Shown one piece after another: positions 34,901-46,565 of a stretch of 64,000 bases of DNA; the first letter of the stretch is position 1, and every line of letters starts with the position of its first letter. The notes under the pieces were generated by a model. That model did not search any database, was not told the DNA's origin, and was given only the letters and a program-made list of their open reading frames with translations. Made by a program: the position numbers and the translations under genes. This DNA comes from Galaxea fascicularis (lineage: Eukaryota; Cnidaria; Anthozoa; Scleractinia; Euphylliidae): NCBI GenBank assembly GCA_948470475.1, contig OX419337.1, positions 29,462,872 through 29,526,871 on the forward strand. The letters are read 5' to 3'.

Positions 34901-36287
34901 TTCCCAACTGATGTGTGGTTAGTAATCTACTTACCAGCTATTCCTCAGCAAGAGGTACAGGTAGTCATTAAATATTAATTTGAGTTCTTTTTCTTTTTAG
35001 GCATTCTTATGGGATTTGCCTTTTGCACAGGTGGGTAAATTTGAAACTGTTAATATTTTCAAGTTCACACTGCAACCAGGTGGACAATCAGACATGGTTT
35101 GATGCTACTGTTGTTTGAAAATTGATGAATGTAACTTAAAAAGTTACAATTCACGACCCACGTTTCGACACTCCTGTCTAGTGTCTTCATCAGGGGTGAT
35201 GAAGACACTAGACAGGAGTTAAAGTTCACACTGCAACCAGGTGGACAATCAGACATGGTTTGATGCTACTCAGGTTTGAAAATTGACGAATGTAACTTAA
35301 AAAGTTACAATTCATGACCCAACGTTTCGACACTCCTGTCTAGTGTCTTCATCAGGGGTGATCTAGTGTTGCAAAAAGGACCCTTTTATACGCTTACTAA
35401 TTAACGACCTTTTGTTTTGATAAGGTGTAAATGGGTGTCAGGTAAAAGGCTGCCATCATCACGGTTTAAAGGAGCGTGGGTGGAGTTGATGTGCCAAGCT
35501 TCCAACAACAGGAGTGTTAAAACGTTGGGTCGTGAATTGTAACTTTTTAAGTTACATGTACATTCATCAATTTTCAAACCAGAGTAGCATCAAACCATGT
35601 CTGTTCTAATATCGTTTTTAAAGCTTTCACTGAATTCTGTAGAAGTTCTTTTAACCTTTAACCATTTAACCTCTATTCAAAAATTTAATATTGATACAGA
35701 TAATAAGAAAGTCCCACCCGAAAAATAGCATGGCTAACTGAGTTGGGTAAAAAGGAATTTGTATAAAGGTTCACTCAACTGATGCCTGGTAATCATTTTC
35801 TGTCTTGCAACAATAAATGTTGTCCTCAGCTATGATGGAGATAAATCGGCAAGTGCAAATTGCACAGTGGGAGGGTCACTGGATTGAGTTGATTATTAAT
35901 GCTGCCACGGTAACCCTTTGGTTGTCTCTATTGATTATTATGCCCTCTGATTCTTGCACAGGATTGGGCCTTGGGCCTGTGATGGATCTTGTTATTCAGG
36001 TTGATCCAAGGTAAGTAGATTTAGATTCTTTTCTTAGCTTTTAAATTTCAAGACAAGCTTACAGTAAGTTGGAGTGTGTATTGTACACTGTATGTGCTTA
36101 TCTGGAGTCCTCAGGGAATTTTTATATTAACATTTAGTTTTTCCCTGAACCAAAACCATTTGTTCAGGATCAGATATTTCATTTGATTTAGTTTGATTTG
36201 AGAATTGTAAAATAATTTAGAATTGCAAAGAATTGTAAGGCGCATTTGATCATATTCACATGCTAATTTGCGCCTAATAAGTAATAA

Positions 36288-36327
<40 letters not shown>

Positions 36328-36944
36328 GCTGGTAACCTGAGTGATATTGTGTTACCTTACAGCATCATCCCCACTGCATTCTTTGCTACAACACTGATAT
36401 TCACTTGCTTTACACTGAGTGCCTTGTGGGCTGAGCAAAGATCTTACCTGTACCTTGGAGGTAAGATTGCTGACATTGTCTCAATGATGTAGTAGTGACT
36501 CTATAGGAAAGCTTCCAGGAGTGACCAATAAGTAATTGTTCCTTGCAATAATCCTTACATTGTCAAGCAGAGTGGTGACGAGAATAAAGAAAAAAAACAA
36601 AACAACTGAGAGACATTTATTAATTTAACGCCCAACTTACAGAGCAAACATTACAAGCAATGTGTGGCATCTGTAGTAAGGAGAATTAAAATTGAAATCG
36701 TGGGAGTCAGGGTTTTCATTAAGAATTGTATTGGCAGGAGGTTAGTGTCAAGTAACAGAAGGATATTCGGAAAGAGTTAAACTCTTTCAGAGAACAAGGT
36801 TTGCTTTGGACGGAGAATTCTACATAGAAGCCGGAGACTTCTCCAATCTCCGATGCCCAATAAACACTGTGGTGAGTGAAGGGATTAAACCAGCAGTTGA
36901 GTGACAGGTGCAGGCTGTGCTTGTGGAGGGAACCTACAGCTGTA

Positions 36945-36993
<49 letters not shown>

Positions 36994-39785
36994 AGGGATT
37001 ACTTGGCCTTGTGCACTTATCCTTCTGACACTTTAACACCATCCACCCACTGGCCTCCCAGCAAATATGTTATTTCTCTGGCTGTTTAAAAAGACATTAG
37101 GGGAATTCTCTTTTATTATCATAGCAATGGCATTAGTGCAGACACATCCGAGTAGAGACCAAACCGAAAGCATTTCTTTTCGAAAATATTTATTACAAAA
37201 AATCAAACAGAGTAGCAAACTAAGTAGAAGACTAAATAAATATGGAGATTCTATTAAATTCTTTAAAATGGATGACGGTGTATGGCAGTTCTTTTCCAGA
37301 ATGAAGTTAAAATTATCCCTGTAAAATGCAGGATGACCACAAATTACCTTAAGTCTGATTTTCCCATAGAATTACGTACCATAAAAAACTGTATAAGATC
37401 TTCTTGAGAACCCAATTTCCAGGAAATCCTGGCCTACAATACACACAGCAATAAGGCGCACTATCAATAATAAAGTAACAGACAAATAGAATAGGTTTAG
37501 TCTTCTTTAAATTATTTTCTATGGTTTGTTTGATTTGTTTGTATTTAAAACTTTCAGTAACAAAGGAAGCCATATTACATGTATTGTTTGGTCTACTTTG
37601 TGTAAACAAGGTCTTTGGTTATCTTCTAGGCACTCTGCTCTCAAGTTTGAGCATACTGTGTTTCTTGTCCCTGGTGAATCTCTTTATTGGGTCACAATTT
37701 ATTTTCCAGGTAAAACGTTTTTCAGACATGAAAAAATAAATGCATGTAATTTAACCAATGGTGTATGGAACTAAGCATACATCTACTCATATGAATGGTA
37801 ATAGCATTCAAATTATAAAATTTTTTATGTCACATATGTCATTTGTTGTCTCTCCATCTGCTGTAAGTATGCTGGAATGCAACCACTTGTCTCGCAGATT
37901 CTTAGATAGCTGAGTGAGTAATCACAAGGCTTGCATTAATATTAGTTACTGTATTTGCTTAGATGTACATCATTGCCTGATTTCATACCGTGAAGGACTA
38001 GGTACGAGTCTGTAAATTATGGGATTAGCAACTATTGATCCACATAGTCAGAAAGAGCACACCAAGATTCACAAAATCCCCAAGTTTGGTGTTAATCGGG
38101 CTAGTTTTGACTGAGACACAGGCATTTAAAAATGTAAAAAATTACGAAGAAATGTATGGAAATCCGGACAAATCCGGACTTTTGTCCGGATTTCCATTCA
38201 TTTCTTTGTAATTTTTTACGTTTTTAAATGCCTGTATCTCAGTCAAAACTAGCCCGATTAACACCAAACTTGGGGATTTTGTGAATCTGAGTGTGCTCTT
38301 TCTGACTATGTGGATCAATAGTTGCTAATCCCATAATTTACAGACTCGTACCTAGTCCTTCATGGTATGAAATCAGGCAATGGTCTGGATTAAATCCCTG
38401 AAAACACCATGTGATGATGATGTAAATCCCTGTCAATCAACCATCTAAACCACCACCTATATGTGCACTGTACAGAAAACTTAACTGGATTTTGTATGTT
38501 TTTGTCCATGGTTTTGATAGCTTCAGTTGTTTGGTGGCCTTCTTCTGTTCTGTGGCTTTGTGCTCTATGACACTCAGTTGATTGTGTACAAGCACAAGCA
38601 AGGAGACAAGGACTTTGTTTGGTAAGGTTGGATTTCATACTTGTAAAGTTTAAGATGTTTTGATTACTTTTGACTACCACTTAACATTCCAGTTATTTTC
38701 CAAGAATGCAACCTCTAAAACCTTAGTTACAAACTGGAATCCACAGAATGGAATGTTTTAATCCTTGAAGCCCTGACATCAACATGCATATTCTCTTAAC
38801 TGGTCTTCTCATCTTCCTTATACTACTAGTTCAGAAAATTTGGTTAAACATCAAGACATTTCATGTTTGACGATCATCTCCTTTATTTTTATGACCTGTG
38901 TTGGCTAAAATGATGATTATTGTAAGGAGAATGTTGGTTATGGTCATTGTTAGGGCTTCAAGAGTTAAAGCATTTAGCATATTATTGCCTTGTTTACTTT
39001 GGCACAGGATGCTAAGACTATTGCATTTGTTATTGAAAATACACTGTATGTTTTAACTTTTTACACTGTTATACAGTAGCAGTGCACTTCTTATTCTGTT
39101 TTCTGCATGGGCCGTGACTACATTCTGTTGTCCCTTTGGCAGGCACTCTGTGGATTTGTTTGTGGACTTCATCGCAATTTTCCGCAGGATCATGATAATC
39201 CTTGCTCAAAACAAGGTAGGGTTCTTCTTGATCAAATCGTAGACAAAAGTAATGTACCTTTTGCAAACATATTGTTTCTATTCTCATAGGTGCAGTTTTA
39301 TTTGCTTCCTTTATTTTCAACATTCCTGCATCTTTGGCCATCCAAGAATTCATTTTCATTTATGTTTCCAAAACATTTTAATAGTGACACAGTGAAAAAA
39401 AACAAAATAGGAAGAAAAAACATGTGGCACACTATCCGTAACACAAGCACCGTGATGTTGATGTGCAGACATCATTTGTGAAATTCATCTCTGCCTTCAG
39501 GGTGCTTAAAAATAGCCAGAAAGGTGGAAGTAAACCTCACTTTCCTTAAGTTTATTTTATTTTGCTGTATTCTGTGTTATTATGGATGAATTTGTGGCCA
39601 TTTTGGCCCAGCTCTAGTCCCCATAAGAATAGCAAAGGCTGTACTCTCTCAGGAGCTTGTTTGTGCTGACTTTCCCTCTGGATAGTGAACATTTTACACT
39701 AGGATGTCATCCATCAGTACTTTCTTCAGCTCGTTTGGTAATTGGATTTTCTCTGTCCTAGGATTCCAAGAAGAAGAAGAACTAA
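31970..39785 (+). CDS. TMBIM6: Bax inhibitor-1 / TMBIM6
   Basis: Ten coding exons: 31970-32031, 33432-33540, 33731-33821, 35001-35030, 35962-36010, 36363-36460, 37630-37709, 38521-38621, 39143-39215, 39762-39785. They sum to 717 bases, or 238 residues plus stop, close to the human length of 237, and every phase joins. The start is [18 protein letters not shown]. Family hallmarks follow: [79 protein letters not shown], and [15 protein letters not shown] with the paired aspartates linked to proton/calcium sensing. It ends in a lysine tail (DSKKKKN), as in human. The protein has about seven hydrophobic helices, sits in the ER membrane, leaks calcium and protects against ER-stress death. The 30-base exon 4 is unusually short. 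Introns carry the hammerhead-like repeats (intron 4) and a long inverted repeat (intron 7). Confidence 0.95.
35159..35193 (-). ncRNA. Hammerhead-ribozyme-like core, unit 1
   Basis: Minus strand: CTGATGA, A, GACAC-loop-GTGTC (perfect five-pair stem II), GAAAC, G. This matches the hammerhead core. It is antisense to TMBIM6. Stems I and III need modelling. Confidence 0.5.
35320..35354 (-). ncRNA. Hammerhead-ribozyme-like core, unit 2
   Basis: Same core as unit 1, 161 bases further on, followed by GAAACGTTGGGTC. A tandem pair of such cores could in principle release a unit-length RNA. Confidence 0.5.
36287..36324. repeat. (ATT)n microsatellite
   Basis: About twelve att units, 38 bases upstream of TMBIM6 exon 6. 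Confidence 0.9.
36943..36991. repeat. (ATT)n microsatellite
   Basis: About sixteen att units in TMBIM6 intron 6. Confidence 0.9.
37971..38382. repeat. Long inverted repeat, 202-base arms and 8-base loop
   Basis: The left arm (37971-38172, starting CATTGCCTGATTTCATACC) is mirrored by the right arm (38181-38382) with only a few mismatches. The loop is TCCGGACT. It may be a foldback element or an inverted duplication. It lies in TMBIM6 intron 7, so the pre-mRNA could form a long double-stranded hairpin. Confidence 0.9.
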
Positions 39786-42224
39786 CAGCCTGGAAATCTT
39801 ACTTACAATGGCTGTCTTTACCTTTTTCCTTGGACTTGATTTGCCAAAAACTTAATATTATTACTTGAAGATAAAGCACTTCAAAAGCAGCCAACTTAGG
39901 AAAGTTTTAGCTTTAGAGACTGAGAAATCGAAGAATTCTGTGGGATAGCCTACAGCTGCAATTTCCCACACTTTTAAAAGTTAAGTATTCATGATTTGAA
40001 AAATAGGCAATAACTGGAAAAGTTCTTCCTTACCTTTGCAGATTGCTTAGATGGGATACTTTATCCATTTTTTTGTATTAACACTGAATCAAAGAGACGT
40101 TTCCTTAACTTAAAATTAAATATCTTGCTAGCTTATTGAGTGTAAATAATCAACAGTAAAAAGAAAATAGGAGCGAGGCTGGCTGAGATGTTACATCAAT
40201 GCCTTCCCTTGTGCTCATGTGTTTTGAGTTATTGCACAAATATTACATGTAGCAAGATTATAAGCTTGTCTGGCACCCACAAACAGGGGAAAGTGGGAGT
40301 GTCCTCTCCTTGCTCTCTCAATTTGGCCTTCAATTTTGAAATCTTACAGTAACTTTGGTCACTCGTAAGAGATTTCAAATGAGTTAGCCAGGAAAGCCAG
40401 CTCTCGGTAATGGTAAAGAACTTACACTCTAATAGCCAATAAATTGAGTTGGTGTGCTTGTCAGTGTAACTGTTATTTTCCGATCATTGCCTATATTATC
40501 TTGCCTGAGATAATTCAAGAACGTGTTTGCATGGTGTGTACAAAAGGGGTCAAGAAGATCTGGTCAAAACGGTGTCCAGTTGTTCACGGTGTAACTGTTT
40601 TGCCAAGATTTATTGCATTTGAGAATCAACTTGCACTTCCCTTAATACCTTTGACATAAAATGAATGGCACAGAAAACTTTACTTGTGGTTACTCGATTG
40701 GATTACTTAATAGTATGAGCAATTTGAATGGCTGATGAGTGGGCTGGATTTCCTTGTAATGCCCATGGACATTACAAACTTTTTCTTCACCCGGTGATCA
40801 GGTCTTGTGCACACAAGGGACCTCCAGACTCACAGCAAAACCTTTTCCCTTGATGATTACTGCATTTAAGCATAGTAGAGGTCCCCTCTAATTATAACTA
40901 TGATTTAAGTGAAGCAAAAATATATAGGCTTTAAAATTATGAATGACAAGGAACATTCAGGGAGTGAGTTCCATTATCCTGGAGAGGAAGAGCAAGGCAA
41001 GATTTGACTTTCAGTGCAATACAGTTCTTTTTTATTTCCATAAAAACCCATATTTACCTAACTTATTAACCTCGTCTGATCAGTCATTACAGGGAAATCT
41101 CTGACATCTGCCTTGATATTGACCTTACTATTGCTTGGTCAATACATCAAGGCCTCAGTCTGAGATGTCCCTGTATATTATTAGTAAATAATCACCTGAG
41201 AGTTTTCAGGAATGTTAAGAGAGATAATGAAGGTGATATTTTACATTTCCAGAGGAATCTTGGAAAATTGGTCATGTTCTCTAATCTAACCTGCAAAACT
41301 ACATAAACAGTATCATTGTTACACACAAATGCCCAAATGATTCACTTTGACTGACCTGTGATACTACATGTAAATTTCTGTTTAGTGCAAATTTGTGAAT
41401 GACAGGCAAGTCAGGTACACCTGTACAAGAGTATGCTTGAAGGAAGGGCATAAATAGCCCCCCTTAAAAAGGCAAGTGGAGGGGGTCTTGTTGAATTTTC
41501 TGCTTTGTTTAGGGCTCCAGGGTTCCAGGATTAATTTTTTGGGGCTCTATTTGCTTTAGGGATCCAGGCAAAAAATGTTCAGGGCTACAGGTAATCAAAT
41601 GATCAGGCTCTCTGGCTCCAGGGACTGGCCCTTTGGGGCCCTGTTTATTGTCCAGTCATACAAACCTGCTCTACAACTCTTCCTATTTCAGTAACACATC
41701 AAGCTTTATAAATTCAGTTACTGACTAGATTTAGTACCAGTTCTCCTTTTACACCCCACTTGGTTAGGCATGCCATTTGGCCTTACATTTATGTTTCCAA
41801 AGTAGCTCTTGTCAATGTAGAGTACATTGTCAAATGCAATCATGATATTTCAGTAAGTGACAGTTTTTCCAGTTGGTGCAGCTGAGATGGATATCTTTCA
41901 GTTCCTGAATCAAGTCATTTACTCAAATGTAGAATTCCTGGACTGCTGCTGTGTTCTCTAAGTTAACCAAAGTTTGAACACTGCAGCTCAATATTGCTGT
42001 TTTATCTGAATGAGTCCCACCTTGAAGAATGCAGTGGTTGTTTTACTGTTTACAAGGTAAAGTAGTGTCTGGGGACCAGTTGTATACACAAGGCTTTTAT
42101 GATGTAGTCTCATTCAAGATGTTTGCTTTCCTTGCAAGAGAAAGGGATCCACAAGGCTTGTAAGGTACACAATGATTCCTAAACTTTCCATTTTAGTTTG
42201 GATGGTCAGGGAAGCACTTCCACT
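39786..42224. other. TMBIM6 3' region and convergent intergenic space
   Basis: This holds the 3' UTR of TMBIM6 (an AATAAA lies at about 40438) and the 3' side of the convergent minus-strand gene. No other gene was recognised. The open frame at 40444-40659 has no known domain. Confidence 0.5.
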
Positions 42225-45200
42225 CTAGGCTGGTTGTTCCACAGCCTCACTCTTTCTCTTTTTGTCAGCACCTATTAACAATACCAATTTTGGGCAATAT
42301 AAGGTTGTTTTCAAATGAGACCACAGGAAGTAATTTTAACCAAGAAGGATAAACACAAAAACGAATTTTGACACTTAATCTTTTGCACACATACAGTGTA
42401 TTGGGTTTCATACCATTTTTAACTTGGAAAATGGCTATCTGCTATTTCTGAGATGTAGGAGTGAGGCTTACAATATTTCACTCTATTCATCAATCCTTTG
42501 ATTCCTGTCAAACATTTTGTACATTCACTGACATTTGCATAAGACTAGCATATATTCAGCATGTTGTTAGTAACTCCATTCAGCCATTAAACTGTACAAC
42601 CAAATTAATTACGATAAAAAATGCAGCCTTGTGAAAGGAGCCAAATGAAGAAACAAATTTCATGGGTGGAATTTTGTGTGTTCAACTATGTTCTTGGAAT
42701 ATGAAATAACAAACTAAAGGCAACATGGATAGAAATCATTGAATATTGCTTCTGTAGCAAATTCATCTTTCTTCTAGAACCAGGCCTGTTTCTAGGGACA
42801 GGTCAGTACAGTTATAATAGAACAATATTACACAGTGTATGACTAAAAAAATCTGGCAGCCTGAGTTATAGATGGAAAACATCAGTCAGCCTACATGTAT
42901 ATTACAGTAATTGTACTATAAGAATGAATATGCTCTTACCATACACCATCAGTTTAATGACTCCAAATGCAATCAGCATAGTCACCACTGCAATTATTGC
43001 AACCCTATAACCAGCATGAATTAATTACTTTAATTCAGTGTTCAAATATTCAAGTTTCTGTCCAATTCATTATTGTTTTGGATCTGGTCTTTAACATTCC
43101 AACATTCACTTCCAATCAGTGACTGATTGCTCAGTTACGTTCACTTTAAAGTGCGACTACGACCAAATAAACAATTATTCTTTTTCTTTGGATTTCACAA
43201 CTATGTTAACTAAACACTAAGTGACCCAAGTTTTAAGTTCTGATTTTCAAAAGACACCTGTTCATTTTCACTGGAATTTTGTTATTTACTGGTCCGCCAT
43301 TACTAACTTTAAAATCTTGAGAGAGCTGGGTCGAGGAGAAAATGACATCAAAGACTCACTGGTTTAAGAATGAAATGTGTGTGTACACGGCTGAATTAAT
43401 ATGCAGCACGGGAGTTTCGGGCTTTCAGATTTTGCATATATAATAAGTTGCATTTACACGCTGAAATGTTAAGCTAGTGAGTAAATGATGTCACTTTTCC
43501 CTAGATCCAAGCCTCTGAGGTCCAATCGGTCAGTTTTGAACATGAGTAATGGCAGACCGTGAAATCCAAACCTTGCACTTGAAATAAACAGCCTTTGGAA
43601 AAAAATCGAAGCTCAAAAATTTGCCAGTCAGGTGTTAAGTGAACACGCTTTCAAAATCTGAAGAAAAAAGAAAATGATTTTTTGATCATAGTAGCACTTT
43701 AACTAAAGCAACTTCTACATCACCCTAAGTATTTATCAGTCTTAACAGACTGGAAAAAGGTTATTGACAACTATTTTGTTTTCATGATAAAACCTTATTG
43801 AAAAGAAAAAGCCGATCTGTTGACAAGGTCATCGAAATCAAAATTTAATGTAAAGAAAACAGTTACAGTAAATTGCCTGACTATCTACAACAATTCTGCT
43901 TTTCAAAATGCACCAACTTTCAATAACAAATTTGTTGGTTTTGGTTGCTGGTTTTCTTTATCCCTCATCTACTAGAACAACTTTCCTATGATTGCATCAA
44001 TATTTCTTTTTATAGCCTGCATAGCAAGCAATCCTGCCTGAGCAGTTTCCCTGCATTCTTGCCCCAATTTTTGCACACCCAGAATGTGGAAAACTTTGTT
44101 AGAATGGGAATGCTTGCTAAACAGGCTATCCTTTTCAGCTTCTTTTTTCTGCCACCTATTCAATGATTCTTTCTTTCTGCAAGCCCTGATGATTTTCAAA
44201 CTGGGCACACTCAATTCATGTACAGTACTGAACCCATACCCTTTCTCTAAGTTAAATTTTCACTGTGGAATCATGCTCAATCCCAACTGGTCTCTTCATC
44301 TCTAATAACATTTTGGATTCAGTTGAAAGAGCTTATTGAAAACCCAATAGAATATTCAAATTTTTTTTCATTTGAATGTATCCACCTCAGCCCAAACATC
44401 ACCAATGTCTGCGTCCAATTCAAAATAACAGAGCTTGCAGAAAGAGGCGATCTTAAAATAATATTGGTGGAAGAAAATGCTCATTTTCAGCCAAATGTTG
44501 TGGGGTTTTTTGGAAACAAAGCTTTTATTAATATTTGGAAATTTTGGGGTTTGACTGCAATTTAAAAATGTGCTACTTGGGTGGATGTTCACAATGCAAA
44601 CTGGCTTTGAGTAGACCTTGACAGTAACCCAAGAGGGTACTACCTTAAGTCTGACTTATGAAAGGGAATGGCAGTTGTTTGAAAGGATGCTCAAAACAAT
44701 CAAATAATCCCAGGGCACTCAAAAATACACAAGAGATGAGTTTTATAGGAATGTTTATTCTCTTATTCTCAACAGCCACCTATAGCCCAATACTCACACC
44801 CTGCAACTTGCACCCAAAGATCATGTTCCAACATTATAAATAACAGTAATGCAGGAGTCAATGTAAACCCCCACCCTGGGACAAGGTGGGGATTTGTTAC
44901 AGACCTAATTTCAAATATTAACAAATTCCCCTCACCCTAGGGAAGCTGTCCAACTACCAAAGTCCTCAAATGCTCCACCATGTGGGGCCTCCCTTGCCTG
45001 AAATGTACTGGATTAAAGAGCAGGTGGAGACCAAAACTGGAAGTATACATCTTAAGTTGTAGATGCGTATTCGTTCCGAGCATTGCTCCACTTTTAGAGA
45101 GTAGATTGCTTAGATTTCAATTGCAAATTACTAGATTTAAATAACAAAAGCACTCACCTCTCGAGGATCCTTCAAGGAAAAGCACAAGTTGATGTTTGGG

Positions 45201-46125
45201 ATGAACAACCACTGACCTTGCAACAGCCGGCTCACGACAAATCCCCACCCAAACCCCTAACCTGGGGGCAGTAAAATACAAATATTACTCCATCCCCCAC
45301 CACCTCGGGGGTACAATTTCCCTCAAATCCCCTTCTTTTCCCCACTAATCCCTACCTTGTCCCAGGGTGGGGATTTACATTGACTCCTGCATAACCCCTT
45401 GTTTTCTTGTAATGTATACGTGGAGCCTGCCTTTGGTTTCAGGGCAATTCCACTGAGTTTTCACATTTCGAAATACATGGAGAGTCAATGGATCAAGCAA
45501 AAAGAACGAAACACAGATGTAAAGTAAAAATTTTTGTATTCATTTCTCTTATTTAAGTTATGGTTCCTATATATTGGTCTTAAATTCCCATACAAACTTA
45601 GTCTCCCTCGTAGCCGTTTTTTTGGGATGTCACACAACACTTCCCCCATCCTAAAAGCGGCTGCGGAGGGAGGAGACAAGTTCGAACGGAATCCTACGAG
45701 GTGATAATTAGAAACAGTCCCTGAACTTGGGGTACCTGTGGTGAGTCATATCTGCGCATCAACCATTCTCACTCCTAAAACGAATAAATTAACACATCAA
45801 ACTAAGGACAGTTTGATTCAAGACATTACCTTCGTTCGCCTTGTTTTAGTAAGTTAGTTCTCTCTTCTGAGGCTTGCCACGTTTTCAACACTTCATCCTT
45901 TGGGGAAACGCTGGCCGGATCGTTCGTAGCAGCGGTGGGAACTTTTTTGGTGGAGGTGGAACTTAAGATACCGTCGATATCAACGCTGGTCTTTGCGACT
46001 GTCTGTCTTCTTCGTTTCACTCTTTGGGAAAAATTTCTATAAACAAGTGGTTTTGGGAAGTTCTGTAAAGTTCTTAAGGGACAGCCTCCAATTGCAAATG
46101 CAAGGCGACCGAGACCAGTCGCCAT
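42225..46125 (-). CDS. Small single-pass membrane protein, probably mitochondrial, not recognised
   Basis: Three exons: 46125-45830, 43004-42940, 42271-42225. They total 408 bases, or 135 residues plus stop, and the phases close exactly (AG|G, then G|GT). The start ATG at 46125 has A at -3 and G at +4. The N-terminus (MATGLGRLAFAIGGCPLRTL, then YRNFSQRVKRRRQ) is rich in arginine and lacks acidic residues, like a mitochondrial presequence. A linker with KDEVLKTWQASEERTNLLKQ leads to one membrane helix (VAIIAVVTMLIAFGVIKLMVY) and a charged tail (GADKKRKSEAVEQPA). Size and layout resemble small respiratory-chain assembly factors, but I could not assign a family. It converges on TMBIM6. Confidence 0.75.
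44850..45391. mobile_element. 542-base MITE with TAA target duplication
   Basis: Ends TGCAGGAGTCAATGTAAA and TTTACATTGACTCCTGCA are inverted, continuing into CCCCACCCTGGGACAAGGT. TAA flanks both sides (44847-44849 and 45392-45394), typical of PIF/Harbinger-type MITEs. It lies in intron 1 of the small membrane protein gene. Confidence 0.8.
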
Positions 46126-46385
46126 ACTCAAAACTTCTGCCTCATGGACAGAGGACGGACAGAGTTTGTTACATGACAATACGAGAGTACCGCTGAGCAA
46201 TTTCACTGTTTTTCGCTTCCTTGGAGATACTTCCTTGATATTGGCCACGAACAAGGTTAAATACTGAAAAAGGTAGCGACAAAGTGGCTGGAAGACTTGT
46301 AGGGCGTTGGAGTTCCTCACTGCTAAGTAAATCTGAAATGTCAGGTAATTATTAGAATATGTTAACGCAACCGAAGTGCAGTATA

Positions 46386-46565
46386 CAAGGTTGTCAAAGA
46401 GCGCCGGCGACCGGCGATATCGCCGGCTAGTAACTTTACTAGTTTCGCCAGCTACGATTTGCAAGTAAAAAGAGAAAATTTAGGAGAAAAATGGTGTTGT
46501 TACCCCCTCAGTGCCGTCTACTTTCGTAGATTCTCCCTCTACTTAAATTCTCTTTGACAACCTTG
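46386..46565. mobile_element. 180-base inverted-repeat element
   Basis: Perfect 16-base ends CAAGGTTGTCAAAGAG and CTCTTTGACAACCTTG surround CCGGCGACCGGCGATATCGC. It lies about 260 bases upstream of the small membrane protein start codon, so it may overlap that promoter. Confidence 0.75.

Larger units (their letters stand above)
35060..35602. mobile_element. Penelope-like terminal fragments: tandem 161-base units plus inverted partial unit
   Basis: Two direct units start at about 35060 and 35221, each AGTTCACACTGCAACCAGGT ... ACTTAAAAAGTTACAATTC ... CGTTTCGACACTCCTG. A third, inverted partial unit (35505-35602) reads GGGTCGTGAATTGTAAC...CAAACCATGTCTG. The layout and the embedded hammerhead-like cores resemble the ends of Penelope-like elements. 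No reverse transcriptase is present. It lies in TMBIM6 intron 4. Confidence 0.6.
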
